NCBI GenBank assembly: GCA_011772865.1
Contig: WVYQ01000034.1
Span: 154,572 to 212,584 of the forward strand
From: Woeseiaceae bacterium
GTDB taxonomy: Bacteria > Pseudomonadota > Gammaproteobacteria > Steroidobacterales > Woeseiaceae
Direction: 5' to 3'
Length of the DNA: 58,013 nucleotides
The notes under the pieces were generated by a model, which saw nothing but the letters and a program-made list of their open reading frames with translations, was not told the origin of the DNA and did no database searches. The position numbers and the translations under genes are program-made. Below, piece by piece: positions 45,896 to 55,956 of this stretch. Each line of letters opens with the position of its first letter. The first letter of the stretch is position 1.

Positions 45896-48085
45896 ATGAA
45901 GAAGAAAAACCTTGGCGTCTATCTGTGGGCGCCTGTTCTGACCACCCTCGCCCTGCCACAACTCGCACTCGCACAGGATGACGGGGACGACAGGTTCGAG
46001 GAAATCACAGTTACCGCAACCAAGCGCGAGGAAAGCATCTACGAAGTTCCGATCGCAATGAGTGCCTTCACGGGCGACAACCTGGCAACACAGGGCATTA
46101 CCGACCTCACCGACATTGGCAAATTTGTGCCAAACATGAATGTAACCGGATTCTCGGCAGGTCACGTCTCCTCGGTTAATCCGTTCATTCGCGGCATCGG
46201 CCTGCAGGATCACCTGATCCTGACGGACCCGGGCGTCAGCGTCTATGTCGACGGCGTTTATCTCGGCCGCCAGGTGGGCCAGAACTGGAGCCTCTCGAAC
46301 ATCGATCGCGTCGAAGTACTGCGCGGCCCGCAAGGGACACTGTACGGACGTAACTCGATTGGTGGCGCTATCAACATCATCACGAAAACCCCCGGTTCAT
46401 TCGAGGGGGCAAGAGTAGGCCTCGAAGTGGGTTCGCGAGGCCGCCTGAATGGTGACTTCTACGGCGACGCGAACTTGTCAGACAACCTCGCCGTGTCGTT
46501 TACCGGCGGCTACAAGAGCCGCGACGGGCTTGGCAAGTTTGTCAACCTGCCGAACGCCGATGTCGAAGTCGGCGAATCGCAGGAAGTGTTCGGCAGATTG
46601 GCGTTCCGTTACGCGACGGATAACTTTTCGATCGTCGTCGCGGCAGACGCCAATGATCTGAGGGGCGGTTTGCGTCCGTACACGACTCTGATCGATGAAC
46701 TCGGTGCCGAATGTCGCGCGACAGCGCCGAACCCGGCCGTGGATTGCATAGACATCAATGGCCCTGTGTATGAGGCCGGCTATCGCAACTCCGATGTCGC
46801 CAGCGATCCCTACGACAACAACACGGGCCAGCAGAGCCAGACCCACGTCAGCAACGCAGCCGAGGGCCTGTCGGTCACGGCCGACTGGGACTTCAACAAT
46901 AATCTTGCCGGCAAGATCATCGCGAGCACGCGTCATTCCGAGTACAAGTCGGGTCTCGACGACGATGCTTTCTTCGATGACTTCCTGTCGTTCCCGGAAA
47001 CCGGCGAGGCCGACCAGGACTCGTTCGAATTCCAGCTGAGCGGCGACTTCGGCGGGTGGGATTTTGTCGGCGGCCTCTACTACTTCACGGAAGAAGGTGA
47101 AAACCGCCAGGTCGATTACACGTTCAACGGTGGTGCCCCAAGCTTCTTCCTCGTTGACCAGGACGTGACTAGCCAGGCCATTTACGCCAATGTCGGCTTC
47201 GATGTCTCTGATTCGTTCCGGATCGCGGCTGGCGCGCGGTACACCGAGGACGAGAAAGACGCATTCACGCAATGCTGCATCAACCCGCAGGATGACGGGT
47301 CCGCAGACTTCGACGAGCTGAGCTGGGAACTTTCGGCTAACTGGGACGTGGGCGATAGCATGAGCATGTACGCTGCAGTCCAGAGCGGCTACCAGTCGGG
47401 CCAGTTCCCGGCGCGGCCGTTTTGCCTGTTCGGCGTTCCGGAATGCTTCCAGGCCACCGACAACATCACCGCGATCAACTACGAAGTCGGCCTCAAGGGC
47501 GAGATCGGCGGCTGGATGCAGATGAGCGCGGCGATCTTCAACACCGACTACTCGGATCTGCCCTACCAGGTCAGCACGACAGGAGGCGGCGGTTTCTCCA
47601 CGGTCAATCTCGTCGTTGACCAGACCTCGTTCGGATTCGAGTGGGAAAGCACGATGTACTTCAGCGACGACTTCCTGTTCCACGCGACGCTCGGTTACAT
47701 CGATGTTGACGTGGATCAACAGCAAGGCGTGAAACCGGTCGCGCCGCTGACGCCAGAGCTAACGTATTCCCTGAGTCCGGAATACCGTATTTCGCTCTCC
47801 AGTGGAGCGACTGTAACGTTCCGCGCGGACTACGCGTATCGCGATGAGATGTGGGGTGAGCCGAGTTCCGACCCTGGGCGCTTTACGAAAATCGAGGACC
47901 GCAGCATCCTCAACGCAAACATCGCTTATCGCACGCCTGACGACAGCATGACCGTGGCACTGTATGGCCGCAATATCAGCGATGAGCGCTATTCGAACGC
48001 GAAGCTGAATACAGACACTTATGTCCTGCAAATCATGAGCAATGACGCGAGTGAATTCGGCATCAGCATCGTCAAGGATTTCTGA
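45896..48085 (+). CDS. TonB-dependent outer-membrane receptor (third)
   Basis: The 729-residue protein has a signal peptide ending LALAQDD, a TonB box (EEITVTATKREESIYEVP), a plug with VEVLRGPQGTLYGRNSIGGAINIITKTPG, and a barrel ending in VKDF. An ATG at 45896 with GGGGGAT upstream is the correct start. It is divergent from the dioxygenase-deoA operon and upstream of the lipoprotein deaminase homologue, so it probably imports a nucleoside-related compound. It shares the VTATKRE-type box with receptor 21504-23741 but is a separate lineage by sequence. Confidence 0.9.
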   Translation: MKKKNLGVYLWAPVLTTLALPQLALAQDDGDDRFEEITVTATKREESIYEVPIAMSAFTGDNLATQGITDLTDIGKFVPNMNVTGFSAGHVSSVNPFIRGIGLQDHLILTDPGVSVYVDGVYLGRQVGQNWSLSNIDRVEVLRGPQGTLYGRNSIGGAINIITKTPGSFEGARVGLEVGSRGRLNGDFYGDANLSDNLAVSFTGGYKSRDGLGKFVNLPNADVEVGESQEVFGRLAFRYATDNFSIVVAADANDLRGGLRPYTTLIDELGAECRATAPNPAVDCIDINGPVYEAGYRNSDVASDPYDNNTGQQSQTHVSNAAEGLSVTADWDFNNNLAGKIIASTRHSEYKSGLDDDAFFDDFLSFPETGEADQDSFEFQLSGDFGGWDFVGGLYYFTEEGENRQVDYTFNGGAPSFFLVDQDVTSQAIYANVGFDVSDSFRIAAGARYTEDEKDAFTQCCINPQDDGSADFDELSWELSANWDVGDSMSMYAAVQSGYQSGQFPARPFCLFGVPECFQATDNITAINYEVGLKGEIGGWMQMSAAIFNTDYSDLPYQVSTTGGGGFSTVNLVVDQTSFGFEWESTMYFSDDFLFHATLGYIDVDVDQQQGVKPVAPLTPELTYSLSPEYRISLSSGATVTFRADYAYRDEMWGEPSSDPGRFTKIEDRSILNANIAYRTPDDSMTVALYGRNISDERYSNAKLNTDTYVLQIMSNDASEFGISIVKDF

Positions 48086-48106
48086 TCTGGCCAAATCGGA
48101 AAAACG

Positions 48107-48133
48107 AAAGAGCCGGTCAGTGACCGGCTCTTT
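48107..48133 (+). terminator. Rho-independent terminator after the third TonB receptor
   Basis: AAAGAGCCGGTCA and TGACCGGCTCTTT form a near-perfect stem around a short CAGTG-type loop, followed by a run of T. It separates the receptor from the deaminase-like gene, which starts at 48190. Confidence 0.85.
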
Positions 48134-48189
48134 TTTTCGCGCGTTGCATTCGTGGAGCCGATGCTACAATTGCCCGAAGAGGAGCCCGA

Positions 48190-49593
48190 ATGACAAGAAT
48201 AACCACCTGTTTCACAACGCTTTTCCTCGCTATCAGCTTGGCAGCCTGCCAGGCGCAGGAGTCCATCGACCTGATCGTCGAAGGCGATCACGTCGTCACG
48301 ATGGATAGCGACATGACTGTGATCGAAAACGGCGCGGTCGCAATCGATGACGGCGTGATCCTTGAGGTCGGTGCGGCAAGTGATATCAGCGAGGCCTACT
48401 CCTCGAGCACCACCCTGCCAGGCGCCAATCGGATCGTCATGCCGGGGCTCGTCAACGGCCACTCGCATGCCGCGATGACGCTGCTGCGCGGCGTCGCCGA
48501 CGACCTGGCGCTCATGGACTGGCTCAACAACTACATCTTCCCGGCCGAGGTCGAGTTCGTCGACGCAGAATTCGTGCGCATCGGCACCGAGCTCGCGTGC
48601 TGGGAGATGATTCGCGGCGGGACGACGACGTTCGTCGACATGTACTACTACCCGGACACGATTGCCGAGGTCGTCGACAGCTGCGGCATGCGCGCGCTGA
48701 TCTCGGCAACCGTCATCGATCAGCGCAGCCCGGATGCCGAGGACGCGGCCGACTCCATTCGTAAGGGCAACGGCTTCATTGAGCGCTGGCTGGACAAGAA
48801 CCCTCGCATTACGCCGATTTTCGGCCCCCATGCCAACTACACGTTGAACGCCGAGCAGCTACAGGCAACGCGAGAAGCGGCGATGCAGTATGGCGTGCCC
48901 ATCAGCATTCACATGTCGGAGTCGCCATTCGAGGTGCAGTATTCGAAAGACACCTACGGCATGACGAGTATCGAGCTGTTCGAGTCGATCGGGTTCTTTG
49001 ACGGGCCGACGATCGCCGCCCACGTCGTCTGGCCGACAGATGCTGAAATCCCGATTCTTGCCGAGCGCAACGTTGGCGTCATCCACAACCCGACGTCGAA
49101 CATGAAAATCGCGTCGGGAATCTCGCCGGTCGCCGACATGCTCGCGGCCGGTGTGCGTGTCGGGCTCGGCACCGATGGCGCCGCGAGCAACAACGACCTC
49201 GATATGTGGGAGGAAATGCGTCTCGCCGCCTTTCTGCAAAAGGTCGAGCAAATGAACCCGGAAGTCTTGTCTGCGGAGACGGTTCTGCGCATGGCAACCA
49301 GCGGCGGGGCGGCGGCGATCGGTCTCGGCGACACGATCGGCTCGCTCGAGGCCGGCAAGCGCGCCGACCTGATCCAGGTCGCGTTCGAGGATATTCACCA
49401 CATTCCGACCTACGACGTCGTGTCGCACCTCGTCTACGTCAACGACGAGCAGGATGTGGCGTCGGTCGTGGTTGACGGTGTCGTACTCATGAACGAACGC
49501 GAGATGTTGACCATCGACACCGACCGGGTCGCCCGCGAAGCGGCCGAACTCGCCGCACGCATTCAAGCTGCACTCGACGAGAGGAACCAGTAA
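48190..49593 (+). CDS. MTA/SAH-deaminase-family amidohydrolase with lipoprotein signal
   Basis: The 467-residue protein has a lipobox signal (LFLAISLAAC, Cys20), and then a complete TIM-barrel amidohydrolase of the MtaD type: H91 and H93 in NGHSHAAM, FGPHANYTLN, SIHMSESPFEV, IAAHVVWPTD and GTDGAASNNDLDMWEEMRLA. Cytoplasmic relatives deaminate methylthioadenosine, S-adenosylhomocysteine or adenosine to the inosine form. A lipoprotein signal in this family is unusual and predicts deamination of adenine nucleosides outside the inner membrane before uptake. Lipobox and barrel are in one frame with no sign of a gene fusion. The true substrate is not known; other members deaminate guanine or triazines. 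Confidence 0.85.
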   Translation: MTRITTCFTTLFLAISLAACQAQESIDLIVEGDHVVTMDSDMTVIENGAVAIDDGVILEVGAASDISEAYSSSTTLPGANRIVMPGLVNGHSHAAMTLLRGVADDLALMDWLNNYIFPAEVEFVDAEFVRIGTELACWEMIRGGTTTFVDMYYYPDTIAEVVDSCGMRALISATVIDQRSPDAEDAADSIRKGNGFIERWLDKNPRITPIFGPHANYTLNAEQLQATREAAMQYGVPISIHMSESPFEVQYSKDTYGMTSIELFESIGFFDGPTIAAHVVWPTDAEIPILAERNVGVIHNPTSNMKIASGISPVADMLAAGVRVGLGTDGAASNNDLDMWEEMRLAAFLQKVEQMNPEVLSAETVLRMATSGGAAAIGLGDTIGSLEAGKRADLIQVAFEDIHHIPTYDVVSHLVYVNDEQDVASVVVDGVVLMNEREMLTIDTDRVAREAAELAARIQAALDERNQ

Positions 49594-49991
49594 TGCTGCG
49601 TGACATCGGCGCGTTTGTTGCAGGCCTGGCGGTCTCTTTCGGCGTTATCCTGGGTGTGCAGATGATCGGCCACGCAATCTGGCCACCGCCGGCCGATCTC
49701 GACTGGAACAACACCGAAGTCGTGCAGACCTATGTCTCGCAGCTGCCATTCCTCGCACTGCTTTTCCCGATCGCTTCCTACTTCCTGGGTGCGCTGGCCG
49801 GGCCCCTGGTTGGCGCCAGGATCGGCACCGTGAAACCGCTCATCTTAGTCGGCGTTATCGGGCTCGTGCTGCTTGCCGCTACGGTCGCCAACCTGATCCA
49901 GATCCCGCATCCGGTTTGGTTCTCTGTCCTCGCGGTCGCGGCAGTGATTATCGGCAGCTGGCTGGCGCTACAACTCGCCGCAAAGCGCTAG
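49593..49991 (+). CDS. Small membrane protein, four predicted transmembrane segments
   Basis: The 132-residue product has hydrophobic segments near 8-27, 52-72, 80-100 and 105-126 and no other motif that I recognise. Its ATG overlaps the stop of the amidohydrolase (TAATG), so it is translated with it. The stop overlaps the convergent TolB/TPR gene by four bases. The function is unknown. Confidence 0.7.
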   Translation: MLRDIGAFVAGLAVSFGVILGVQMIGHAIWPPPADLDWNNTEVVQTYVSQLPFLALLFPIASYFLGALAGPLVGARIGTVKPLILVGVIGLVLLAATVANLIQIPHPVWFSVLAVAAVIIGSWLALQLAAKR

Positions 49992-51805
49992 TCGCACTCG
50001 AAATCGTCCTCCCCGAGGGGGCGGCACTGCGGCGGGAAGCCGGCCTCGCGCCAGTACTCGAATACTCCCGACTCGCGGATGAAGTACTTGAACTCGGCAC
50101 TTTGCCGGTAACGTTGCATCATCGGGTCCCACAGCACGAGGGGCTCGGGCGTCCGCCAGCCCGTGCCGATCGGGTGGACGATGAAACTGCCAATTTCCAG
50201 CAGCCCTTCGTTATTCGTAGCCAGGTAGTCGCGAATCGACTCGATCAGCTCGCCGTGGTCCTGGCCGGGATCGAGATAGGCCTGCCACAGCTCGTCGTGA
50301 CGCCGCCAGCCGCGCAACATGAAGTGGCCGTTCGTAGCCGTCTTGAACGCCAGTTCCTGGCCGGTGCGGGCCAGCGACGGGAAGTAAGCGAACTCCACCT
50401 TCGCGGAACTCGTGTTCAGGGCCTCGAGATATGCCGCGTTCGACGCCTCGTCGTCGCCGAGGGCGCCGAGCACCGCAATGTAGTTCTCGGCGCAGGGCCG
50501 GTAGTACGGCTCGTAGCGGATACAGGCTTCGAAGTCCGCCAGCGCCGACTGCAGGTCGCCAGCAAGCACGTAGGTCAGGCCGCGCCAGGTCAGGGCCTCG
50601 GCATTGCGCGGCTGGATCGCCAGCGCCCGGTCGTAGCTCGCAATGATCCCGGCGATGTCATAACGGCCTGACAGGCCCCTGGCGTTCACGCTTTTGATAT
50701 GGCCAATAACCGCAATCGCGGTGGCGCTGTCCGGCTCGAGCTGTATCGCGCGGTTGGCATATTCGGTGGCGCGCTGCCGGGACTCCTCCAGCGTCGTGTC
50801 GACGTAGCCGTATTCCCTGGCCAGCAACTGTAACGCCGCGCGCACTTCCCAGGCTTGTGAGAACCCCGGGTCGAGCTCGACCGCACGCGCCAGCAGCTCA
50901 TCGGCAACGTCCAGGTCGACGCGATCGTGAAACATCGGCATCGCCTGCAGGAACAGCTCGTAGGCATCGAGGTTGCGGGTCGTTATCGCCACGTGGACCG
51001 GCTCGATGCGGCCCACGCCGAGCGCATCGCTCAGCGCGGCAACGATTGCATTGGCAATGTCGTCCTGGATTTCGAATATATTCTCGGCCGTCAGCGGCCG
51101 GTCGTAGGTGTCCGACCACAGGTGCTTGTCGTCGCTCGAGTCGATCAGCTGCGCAGTCACGCGAATCGTGCTGCCGGACTTTCTTACCGATCCTTCGAGC
51201 ACATGGCGGACCTTGAGTTGTGCGGCAATCTCCGGGATGCCGAGCTCGCGGCCCTTGAACTGGAACGACGACGTCCGCGACGTGACATCCAGTCCGTCCA
51301 CGCCGACGAGGACATTGAGAATCTCCTCTGAAATGCCGTCGGAGAAGTACTCCTGGTCGCCCGCCGGAGACAGGTCGGCAAACGGCAGCACCGCAATCGA
51401 CGTGTCGTCGACCGGGCCTCGCTCCGCGCTGGTCGCTGCTTCCCCTGGCGACTCGGGCGCATCGGACAGCTGCTGCCAGACGATCATGGCGCCAAGCAGC
51501 GCCAGGCCGACGATGATCGCAACGTCAAGCTTTCGTCCCGTAAGCTCGGTGATGCTTTGGCCTTCCGGCACCGCCTCGGTTCGCACGACGCCTTCGGGGG
51601 TCAGTTCGAACGCCCAGGCAAAAATCACCGCGACGGGCAGACCGATGATGAGCAGCGCCACGATCAGCCCGTCGAACCACGCCGGCAGCCCGATGGCTTC
51701 TTCGAGCGTCGTCGCCACCTGCGCCAGTAACCAGCCGACGACGACATAGACGCCGGCAACGCGAAACACGTTGCGGCGCTTGAGTTCGGCGAACAGCTTA
51801 TTCAC
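49988..51805 (-). CDS. Membrane-anchored TolB-like domain protein with TPR repeats (copy 2)
   Basis: The 605-residue protein has the same plan as 38514-40352: [27 protein letters not shown], helices near 17-34, 45-66 and 92-110, a TolB-like domain ([28 protein letters not shown], about 135-250) and TPR repeats from about 285 ([43 protein letters not shown]). The repeats are better preserved than in copy 1. It overlaps deoB by eight bases and is the last gene of the minus-strand set that starts with the cytochrome oxidase genes. A stress or envelope-sensing role has been suggested for related proteins, but nothing here proves it. Confidence 0.78.
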   Translation of the reverse strand: MNKLFAELKRRNVFRVAGVYVVVGWLLAQVATTLEEAIGLPAWFDGLIVALLIIGLPVAVIFAWAFELTPEGVVRTEAVPEGQSITELTGRKLDVAIIVGLALLGAMIVWQQLSDAPESPGEAATSAERGPVDDTSIAVLPFADLSPAGDQEYFSDGISEEILNVLVGVDGLDVTSRTSSFQFKGRELGIPEIAAQLKVRHVLEGSVRKSGSTIRVTAQLIDSSDDKHLWSDTYDRPLTAENIFEIQDDIANAIVAALSDALGVGRIEPVHVAITTRNLDAYELFLQAMPMFHDRVDLDVADELLARAVELDPGFSQAWEVRAALQLLAREYGYVDTTLEESRQRATEYANRAIQLEPDSATAIAVIGHIKSVNARGLSGRYDIAGIIASYDRALAIQPRNAEALTWRGLTYVLAGDLQSALADFEACIRYEPYYRPCAENYIAVLGALGDDEASNAAYLEALNTSSAKVEFAYFPSLARTGQELAFKTATNGHFMLRGWRRHDELWQAYLDPGQDHGELIESIRDYLATNNEGLLEIGSFIVHPIGTGWRTPEPLVLWDPMMQRYRQSAEFKYFIRESGVFEYWREAGFPPQCRPLGEDDFECD

Positions 51806-53000
51806 TCAGGAAGCTCGTTCCGTACTCGGTCGGCGGCAGGTCGAAAAATGCTGCGACGGTCTGACCGATGTCGGCGAAGGTCTCCCGTTTGCCGAGCGCG
51901 CCAGGCTCGATGCCCTTGCCGTAAGCAAGAACCGGGATACGTTCACGCGTATGGTCGGTGCCCTGCCAGGTGGGGTCGCAGCCGTGGTCGGCGCACAGAA
52001 ACAGGATGTCATCATCCTGCATCACTTCGAGCAGCTCGGGCAGCCGCGAGTCGAAGTACTCGAGCGCTTCTGCGTAACCATCGATGTCGCGCCGGTGGCC
52101 ATAGAGCATGTCGAAATCGACGAAATTGGTGAAGACAATCGACCGATCGCCGGCATCTCGTAGCGCGTCGAGCGTCGCATCGAAAAGCGCTGCATTGCCG
52201 GTCGCCTTGACCTTCTTCGTGATGCCCTTGTGCGCATAGATGTCGGCGATCTTGCCGATGCTGATCACATCCCCGCCCGCCGCGACAAGCTTGTCGAGCA
52301 CCGTGTCCGCGTGCGGCGGCGTCGTCAGGTCGCGGCGGTTGCCCGTGCGTACATACGTGTCCGGACTGTCCCCGACGAACGGACGCGCAATAACGCGGCC
52401 GATCTTGTACTCATCGACGAGTTCCCTCGCGATGTCACAAAGCGCATACAGCCGGTCGAGGCCGAACGCCTCTTCGTGCGCGGCGATCTGGAACACGCTG
52501 TCGGCCGAGGTGTAGAAGATCGGTTTGCCCGTGCGCACGTGCTCGTCGCCGAGTTCGGCGATGATGGTCGTGCCCGACGCGTGGCAGTTACCGAGATAGC
52601 CGGGCAGATTCGCGCGCTCCACGAGCGCATCGAGCAATTCCGCCGGGAAGGTGTTCTCCCTGTCGGTAAAGTAGCCCCAGTCGAACATTACCGGCACACC
52701 GGCGATCTCCCAGTGCCCGCTCGGCGTGTCCTTGCCGCTCGAGAGCTCCTCGGCAAAACCGTATGCCCCCACGATATCGACATCGGCTTCGGCGCCAGCC
52801 GGGAACTTGCCCGTGCTGTCCCGGCTCGCATGATAGAGCCCGAGCCTGGCCAGGTTGGGAAGCGTCAGCGGCGTGCCGGCCGCGGCGCGCTCGCGCGCTA
52901 TGTGGCCGAACGTATCCGACCCGGCGTCACCAAATCGATCGGCATCATCGGTAGCGCCGATTCCGAAGGAGTCGAGCATGAGGATGATGGCTCTACCCAT
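51798..53000 (-). CDS. deoB: Phosphopentomutase
   Basis: The 400-residue enzyme begins [25 protein letters not shown], with Asp10 as a metal ligand, and has [12 protein letters not shown] with the phospho-accepting Thr, [28 protein letters not shown] and [19 protein letters not shown], all of the DeoB family. It interconverts (deoxy)ribose-1-phosphate and -5-phosphate, joining DeoA and DeoD to DeoC. The ATG at 53000 is clear; the longer reading adds antisense-like residues. It follows the second CNT gene by seven bases. It is the one deo gene that is transcribed with the respiratory genes. Confidence 0.96.
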   Translation of the reverse strand: MGRAIILMLDSFGIGATDDADRFGDAGSDTFGHIARERAAAGTPLTLPNLARLGLYHASRDSTGKFPAGAEADVDIVGAYGFAEELSSGKDTPSGHWEIAGVPVMFDWGYFTDRENTFPAELLDALVERANLPGYLGNCHASGTTIIAELGDEHVRTGKPIFYTSADSVFQIAAHEEAFGLDRLYALCDIARELVDEYKIGRVIARPFVGDSPDTYVRTGNRRDLTTPPHADTVLDKLVAAGGDVISIGKIADIYAHKGITKKVKATGNAALFDATLDALRDAGDRSIVFTNFVDFDMLYGHRRDIDGYAEALEYFDSRLPELLEVMQDDDILFLCADHGCDPTWQGTDHTRERIPVLAYGKGIEPGALGKRETFADIGQTVAAFFDLPPTEYGTSFLSE

Positions 53001-53007
53001 AGGTCCC

Positions 53008-54237
53008 TCAAGCCGCCTGCAAAGCAAAGAACAGCCCTGCAAGCGAGGCATTCATCAGGTTGACGAGTGTACCCCCAATCACGGCCCTGAGACCAAGTCT
53101 TGCAATGTCGTGACGTCGCTCCGGCACGATCGCCCCTAGCCCGCCGAGCAGAATGGCGATCGAGGAAAGGTTGGCGAAGCCGCACAGAGCAAACGTTACG
53201 ACCAGCTGTGTCTGTGGCGACAGCGTCTCCTTGATCCCGACGAAATTCACGTAGGCATAGAACTCGTTAATGACGAGCTTCTGGCCGATCAGGCTCCCTG
53301 CCTCCGCCGCCTCGCCCCACGGCACGCCGATCACGAGCGCGACCGGGAAGAACAGCTTGCCGAGCAGCCACTGCAAGGTAAGCCCCTCCATGCCGAACCA
53401 GCCGCCGATACCGGTCAGGATGCCGTTGATCACGGCTACTATCGCGACGAAGGCCACAAGCATCGCGCCAACACTGAGCGCGACCTGGAGGCCGGTCATC
53501 GCACCGTTGCCAATCGCCTCGAAGATGTTGACAGGCGGGTCTTCGTCGCCGGTGTATTTTGGATCGAACGCGATCTGTCGCTGCTCGGTCTCGGGCATCA
53601 TGATCTTGGCCATCAGCAGTCCGCCAGGGGCCGCCATGAAGCTTGCGGTGATCAGGTATTTCAGGTCGACGCCGAGTTGTGCGAAGCCCATCATCACGGC
53701 GCTGGCGATCGTCGCGCATCCGCCAACCATTACGGCAAAAAGCTCGGACTGCGTCATGTCCTTGAGGTATGGCCGGATCACGAGAGGCGCATCGGTATGG
53801 CCCACAAAGATATTGGATACCGCCGAGATCGACTCGGGCTGGCTCGTGCCGAGCAGCTTGTGCAGCCAGCCGCCCAGCGTACCGACAACACGCTGCATGA
53901 TGCCGAGGTAATAAAGCACCGACATCATGGCGCCGATGAAGACGATTACGGGAAGCACGTTGAGCGCCACGGTAAAACCGAGGTTTTGCTCGAAGTTTTC
54001 GCCAAAGACGAACCTGATTCCGTCCTTCGCATAATTGATCACGTGCTGGACAGCACGAACCGCCGCATTGAGTGCCTGGCCCCCCTGGGGCACGTAGAGA
54101 ACCAGTGCGGCGATGCCCGACTGGATGGCGACAGCGACGAGTACCGTGCGGCGGTTAATGGCGGCGCGGTTGGTCGATAGCAACCAACCGATGCCGAGCA
54201 TCGCAAGGACGCCCGCGATGCTGACGAGGATGGTCAC
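53008..54237 (-). CDS. CNT (NupC)-family nucleoside transporter, copy 2
   Basis: The 409-residue protein is a CNT nucleoside carrier: [72 protein letters not shown]. It starts with GTG immediately after the TAG of the cytochrome oxidase subunit IV gene (TAGGTG), so it is cotranscribed with the oxidase. It shares the overall pattern with copy 1 but has many substitutions, so the two probably differ in nucleoside preference. Confidence 0.94.
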   Translation of the reverse strand: MTILVSIAGVLAMLGIGWLLSTNRAAINRRTVLVAVAIQSGIAALVLYVPQGGQALNAAVRAVQHVINYAKDGIRFVFGENFEQNLGFTVALNVLPVIVFIGAMMSVLYYLGIMQRVVGTLGGWLHKLLGTSQPESISAVSNIFVGHTDAPLVIRPYLKDMTQSELFAVMVGGCATIASAVMMGFAQLGVDLKYLITASFMAAPGGLLMAKIMMPETEQRQIAFDPKYTGDEDPPVNIFEAIGNGAMTGLQVALSVGAMLVAFVAIVAVINGILTGIGGWFGMEGLTLQWLLGKLFFPVALVIGVPWGEAAEAGSLIGQKLVINEFYAYVNFVGIKETLSPQTQLVVTFALCGFANLSSIAILLGGLGAIVPERRHDIARLGLRAVIGGTLVNLMNASLAGLFFALQAA

Positions 54238-54579
54238 CTAGTGATGGGGCGTCTCCGGTACGAACGTGCTCTCGCCGAAGGATTCGACGCGGGTGTCCTC
54301 GACGTAGAAACCTTCATACGCCATGAGCCAGATCAGCACGAGAATCGCAACCGGCGGCCCCAGGATCGCAAACTTGAGTGCGAGCCGTTCCCAGCCCATG
54401 TGCATAAAAATCCAGACGATACCGCCGGCCTTCAGGAACATGAACAGCAGGATCAGGAAGTGGCGCAATGCGCCCCGATCCATGAAATCGGTGGCGTACG
54501 AGAACGCACTCAGCACGAACAGCGCGCCCCACATGATCCAGTAAATCTTCAGTGGATGTTGTTGTCCTTCTGCAGCCAT
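54238..54579 (-). CDS. Cytochrome c oxidase subunit IV family protein
   Basis: A 113-residue protein with three hydrophobic helices (about 12-30, 41-61 and 70-90) and the pattern of bacterial COX IV proteins (YWIMWGALFVLSAFSYATDF, FLKAGGIVWIFMHM). These small subunits stabilise haem-copper oxidases. It comes 11 bases after a subunit III gene and touches the CNT gene. Confidence 0.85.
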   Translation of the reverse strand: MAAEGQQHPLKIYWIMWGALFVLSAFSYATDFMDRGALRHFLILLFMFLKAGGIVWIFMHMGWERLALKFAILGPPVAILVLIWLMAYEGFYVEDTRVESFGESTFVPETPHH

Positions 54580-54590
54580 GCGGGCGCTCC

Positions 54591-55262
54591 TTACCAGAGA
54601 TAGAAGAATGCGAAGATGAAGACCCAGACGAGGTCGACGAAGTGCCAGTACAGGCCGGCGATCTCGACAATCTCGTAGTTGCCGCCCCGCTTTTCGTAGA
54701 AGCCGTTACGCACCCGGAACGCCACGATGAGCAGGTAAATGACACCGGCGGAGACGTGCATGCCGTGGAAACCGGTAATCATGAAGAAGCTCGAGCCGAA
54801 CTGCGCGGCGCCGAACGGGTTCTCCCAGGGCCGCACGCCCTCGAGGATCAGCTTGGTCCACTCGAACGCCTGCATGCCAACGAAGGTCGCGCCGAGTACG
54901 GCAGTAGCGAGCATGAGCCAGAAGGTCTTCTTGCGGTCCTTGCGATACCCCATGTTGACGGCGAGCGCCATGGTCCCCGAGGAAGTAATCAGAACGAATG
55001 TCATGATCGCGATCAGCAGCAGCGGCACACTCTGACCCATGACGGTCAATCCGAACACCTCGGACGGATTGGGCCACGGGTCCGTCGTGGAGATGCGCAC
55101 CATCATGTAGCCCACGAGGAAGCAGCTGAAAATAAAGGTGTCGCTGAGCAGGAAGATCCACATCATGGCCTTGCCCCAGGGCACGCCAAACACCTGCTTG
55201 TCGCGCGACCAGTCGTGGACGACTCCGGCGCCTCCAGTTGGTTCGATTACTGCTTCTGACAT
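54591..55262 (-). CDS. ctaE: Cytochrome c oxidase subunit III
   Basis: The 223-residue protein has five or more membrane helices and COX3 hallmarks: GKAMMWIFLLSDTFIFSCFLVGY, AFEWTKL, GFHGMHVSAGVIYL and a last helix YWHFVDLVWVFIFAFFYLW. The start at 55262 is chosen because the longer frame is out of family. A second COX3-like protein is encoded just upstream, so the complex may have a split or doubled subunit III. Confidence 0.9.
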   Translation of the reverse strand: MSEAVIEPTGGAGVVHDWSRDKQVFGVPWGKAMMWIFLLSDTFIFSCFLVGYMMVRISTTDPWPNPSEVFGLTVMGQSVPLLLIAIMTFVLITSSGTMALAVNMGYRKDRKKTFWLMLATAVLGATFVGMQAFEWTKLILEGVRPWENPFGAAQFGSSFFMITGFHGMHVSAGVIYLLIVAFRVRNGFYEKRGGNYEIVEIAGLYWHFVDLVWVFIFAFFYLW

Positions 55263-55290
55263 AGATAACCTCAGATCAAACGAAATAGCT

Positions 55291-55953
55291 TCAGGTCGAC
55301 AACATGAATCCGAACAAAATAAGCCACACGAACAGCAGGAAGTGCCAGTAGATCGTGCAGAGCTCGATACTTTGCTTGACCGTATCGGGGTCACGGCCGC
55401 CATAAGCCCTCACCGTTGCCCTCACCCAGACGTACATGCCACCCAGGATATGCAGGCCGTGCACGGCGGTCAGCAAATAGAAAAACGCGTTCGACGGATT
55501 GGCGGTCAGGGTCTGCCCGGCAGCATAGAGCTGCAACCACGCGATGTATTGCCCAACGAGAAATGCAGTCGTCAGCACACCTGCCAATACCAGGCCCGGA
55601 CGTATGCGCGCCGCATTGCCGCCCACGGCATGGTTCCGGGTCCACTGGAACGCGACGCTGGCAAAGACGAGCACGGCCGTGTTGGCCCATAGCAATTGCG
55701 GCTCGGTCATCGGGATCCAGTCGCCCAGTTCCATCCTGAGCGCATAAGCACTCAGGATCAGAGCAAAAAACGATGTCGCAACCGCGAGAAACGTCGCCAG
55801 GGCAACGAGCTTGGGCCGGGCATTGAACGGGGCCTGGTACGCCGACTCATCAACAGCGTCAGCAACCCAGGGCGTGGTGTTGAATGACTGCTTGAGCAGC
55901 CAGCCCAGCAACGTGGCGAGCATGATCGCCAGTACGATAAGGCCTATTTCCAT
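55291..55953 (-). CDS. Second cytochrome c oxidase subunit III-like protein
   Basis: The 220-residue membrane protein ends in the COX3 pattern (LLTAVHGLHILGGMYVW, then IELCTIYWHFLLFVWLILFGF) and contains AFQWTRNHAV, but its N-terminal helix (MEIGLIVLAIMLATLLGWLL) differs from normal subunit III. It lies three bases after the subunit I gene and 28 before ctaE. Such paired COX3-like genes are known in oxidase operons of proteobacteria. Confidence 0.82.
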   Translation of the reverse strand: MEIGLIVLAIMLATLLGWLLKQSFNTTPWVADAVDESAYQAPFNARPKLVALATFLAVATSFFALILSAYALRMELGDWIPMTEPQLLWANTAVLVFASVAFQWTRNHAVGGNAARIRPGLVLAGVLTTAFLVGQYIAWLQLYAAGQTLTANPSNAFFYLLTAVHGLHILGGMYVWVRATVRAYGGRDPDTVKQSIELCTIYWHFLLFVWLILFGFMLST

Positions 55954-55956
55954 TCC

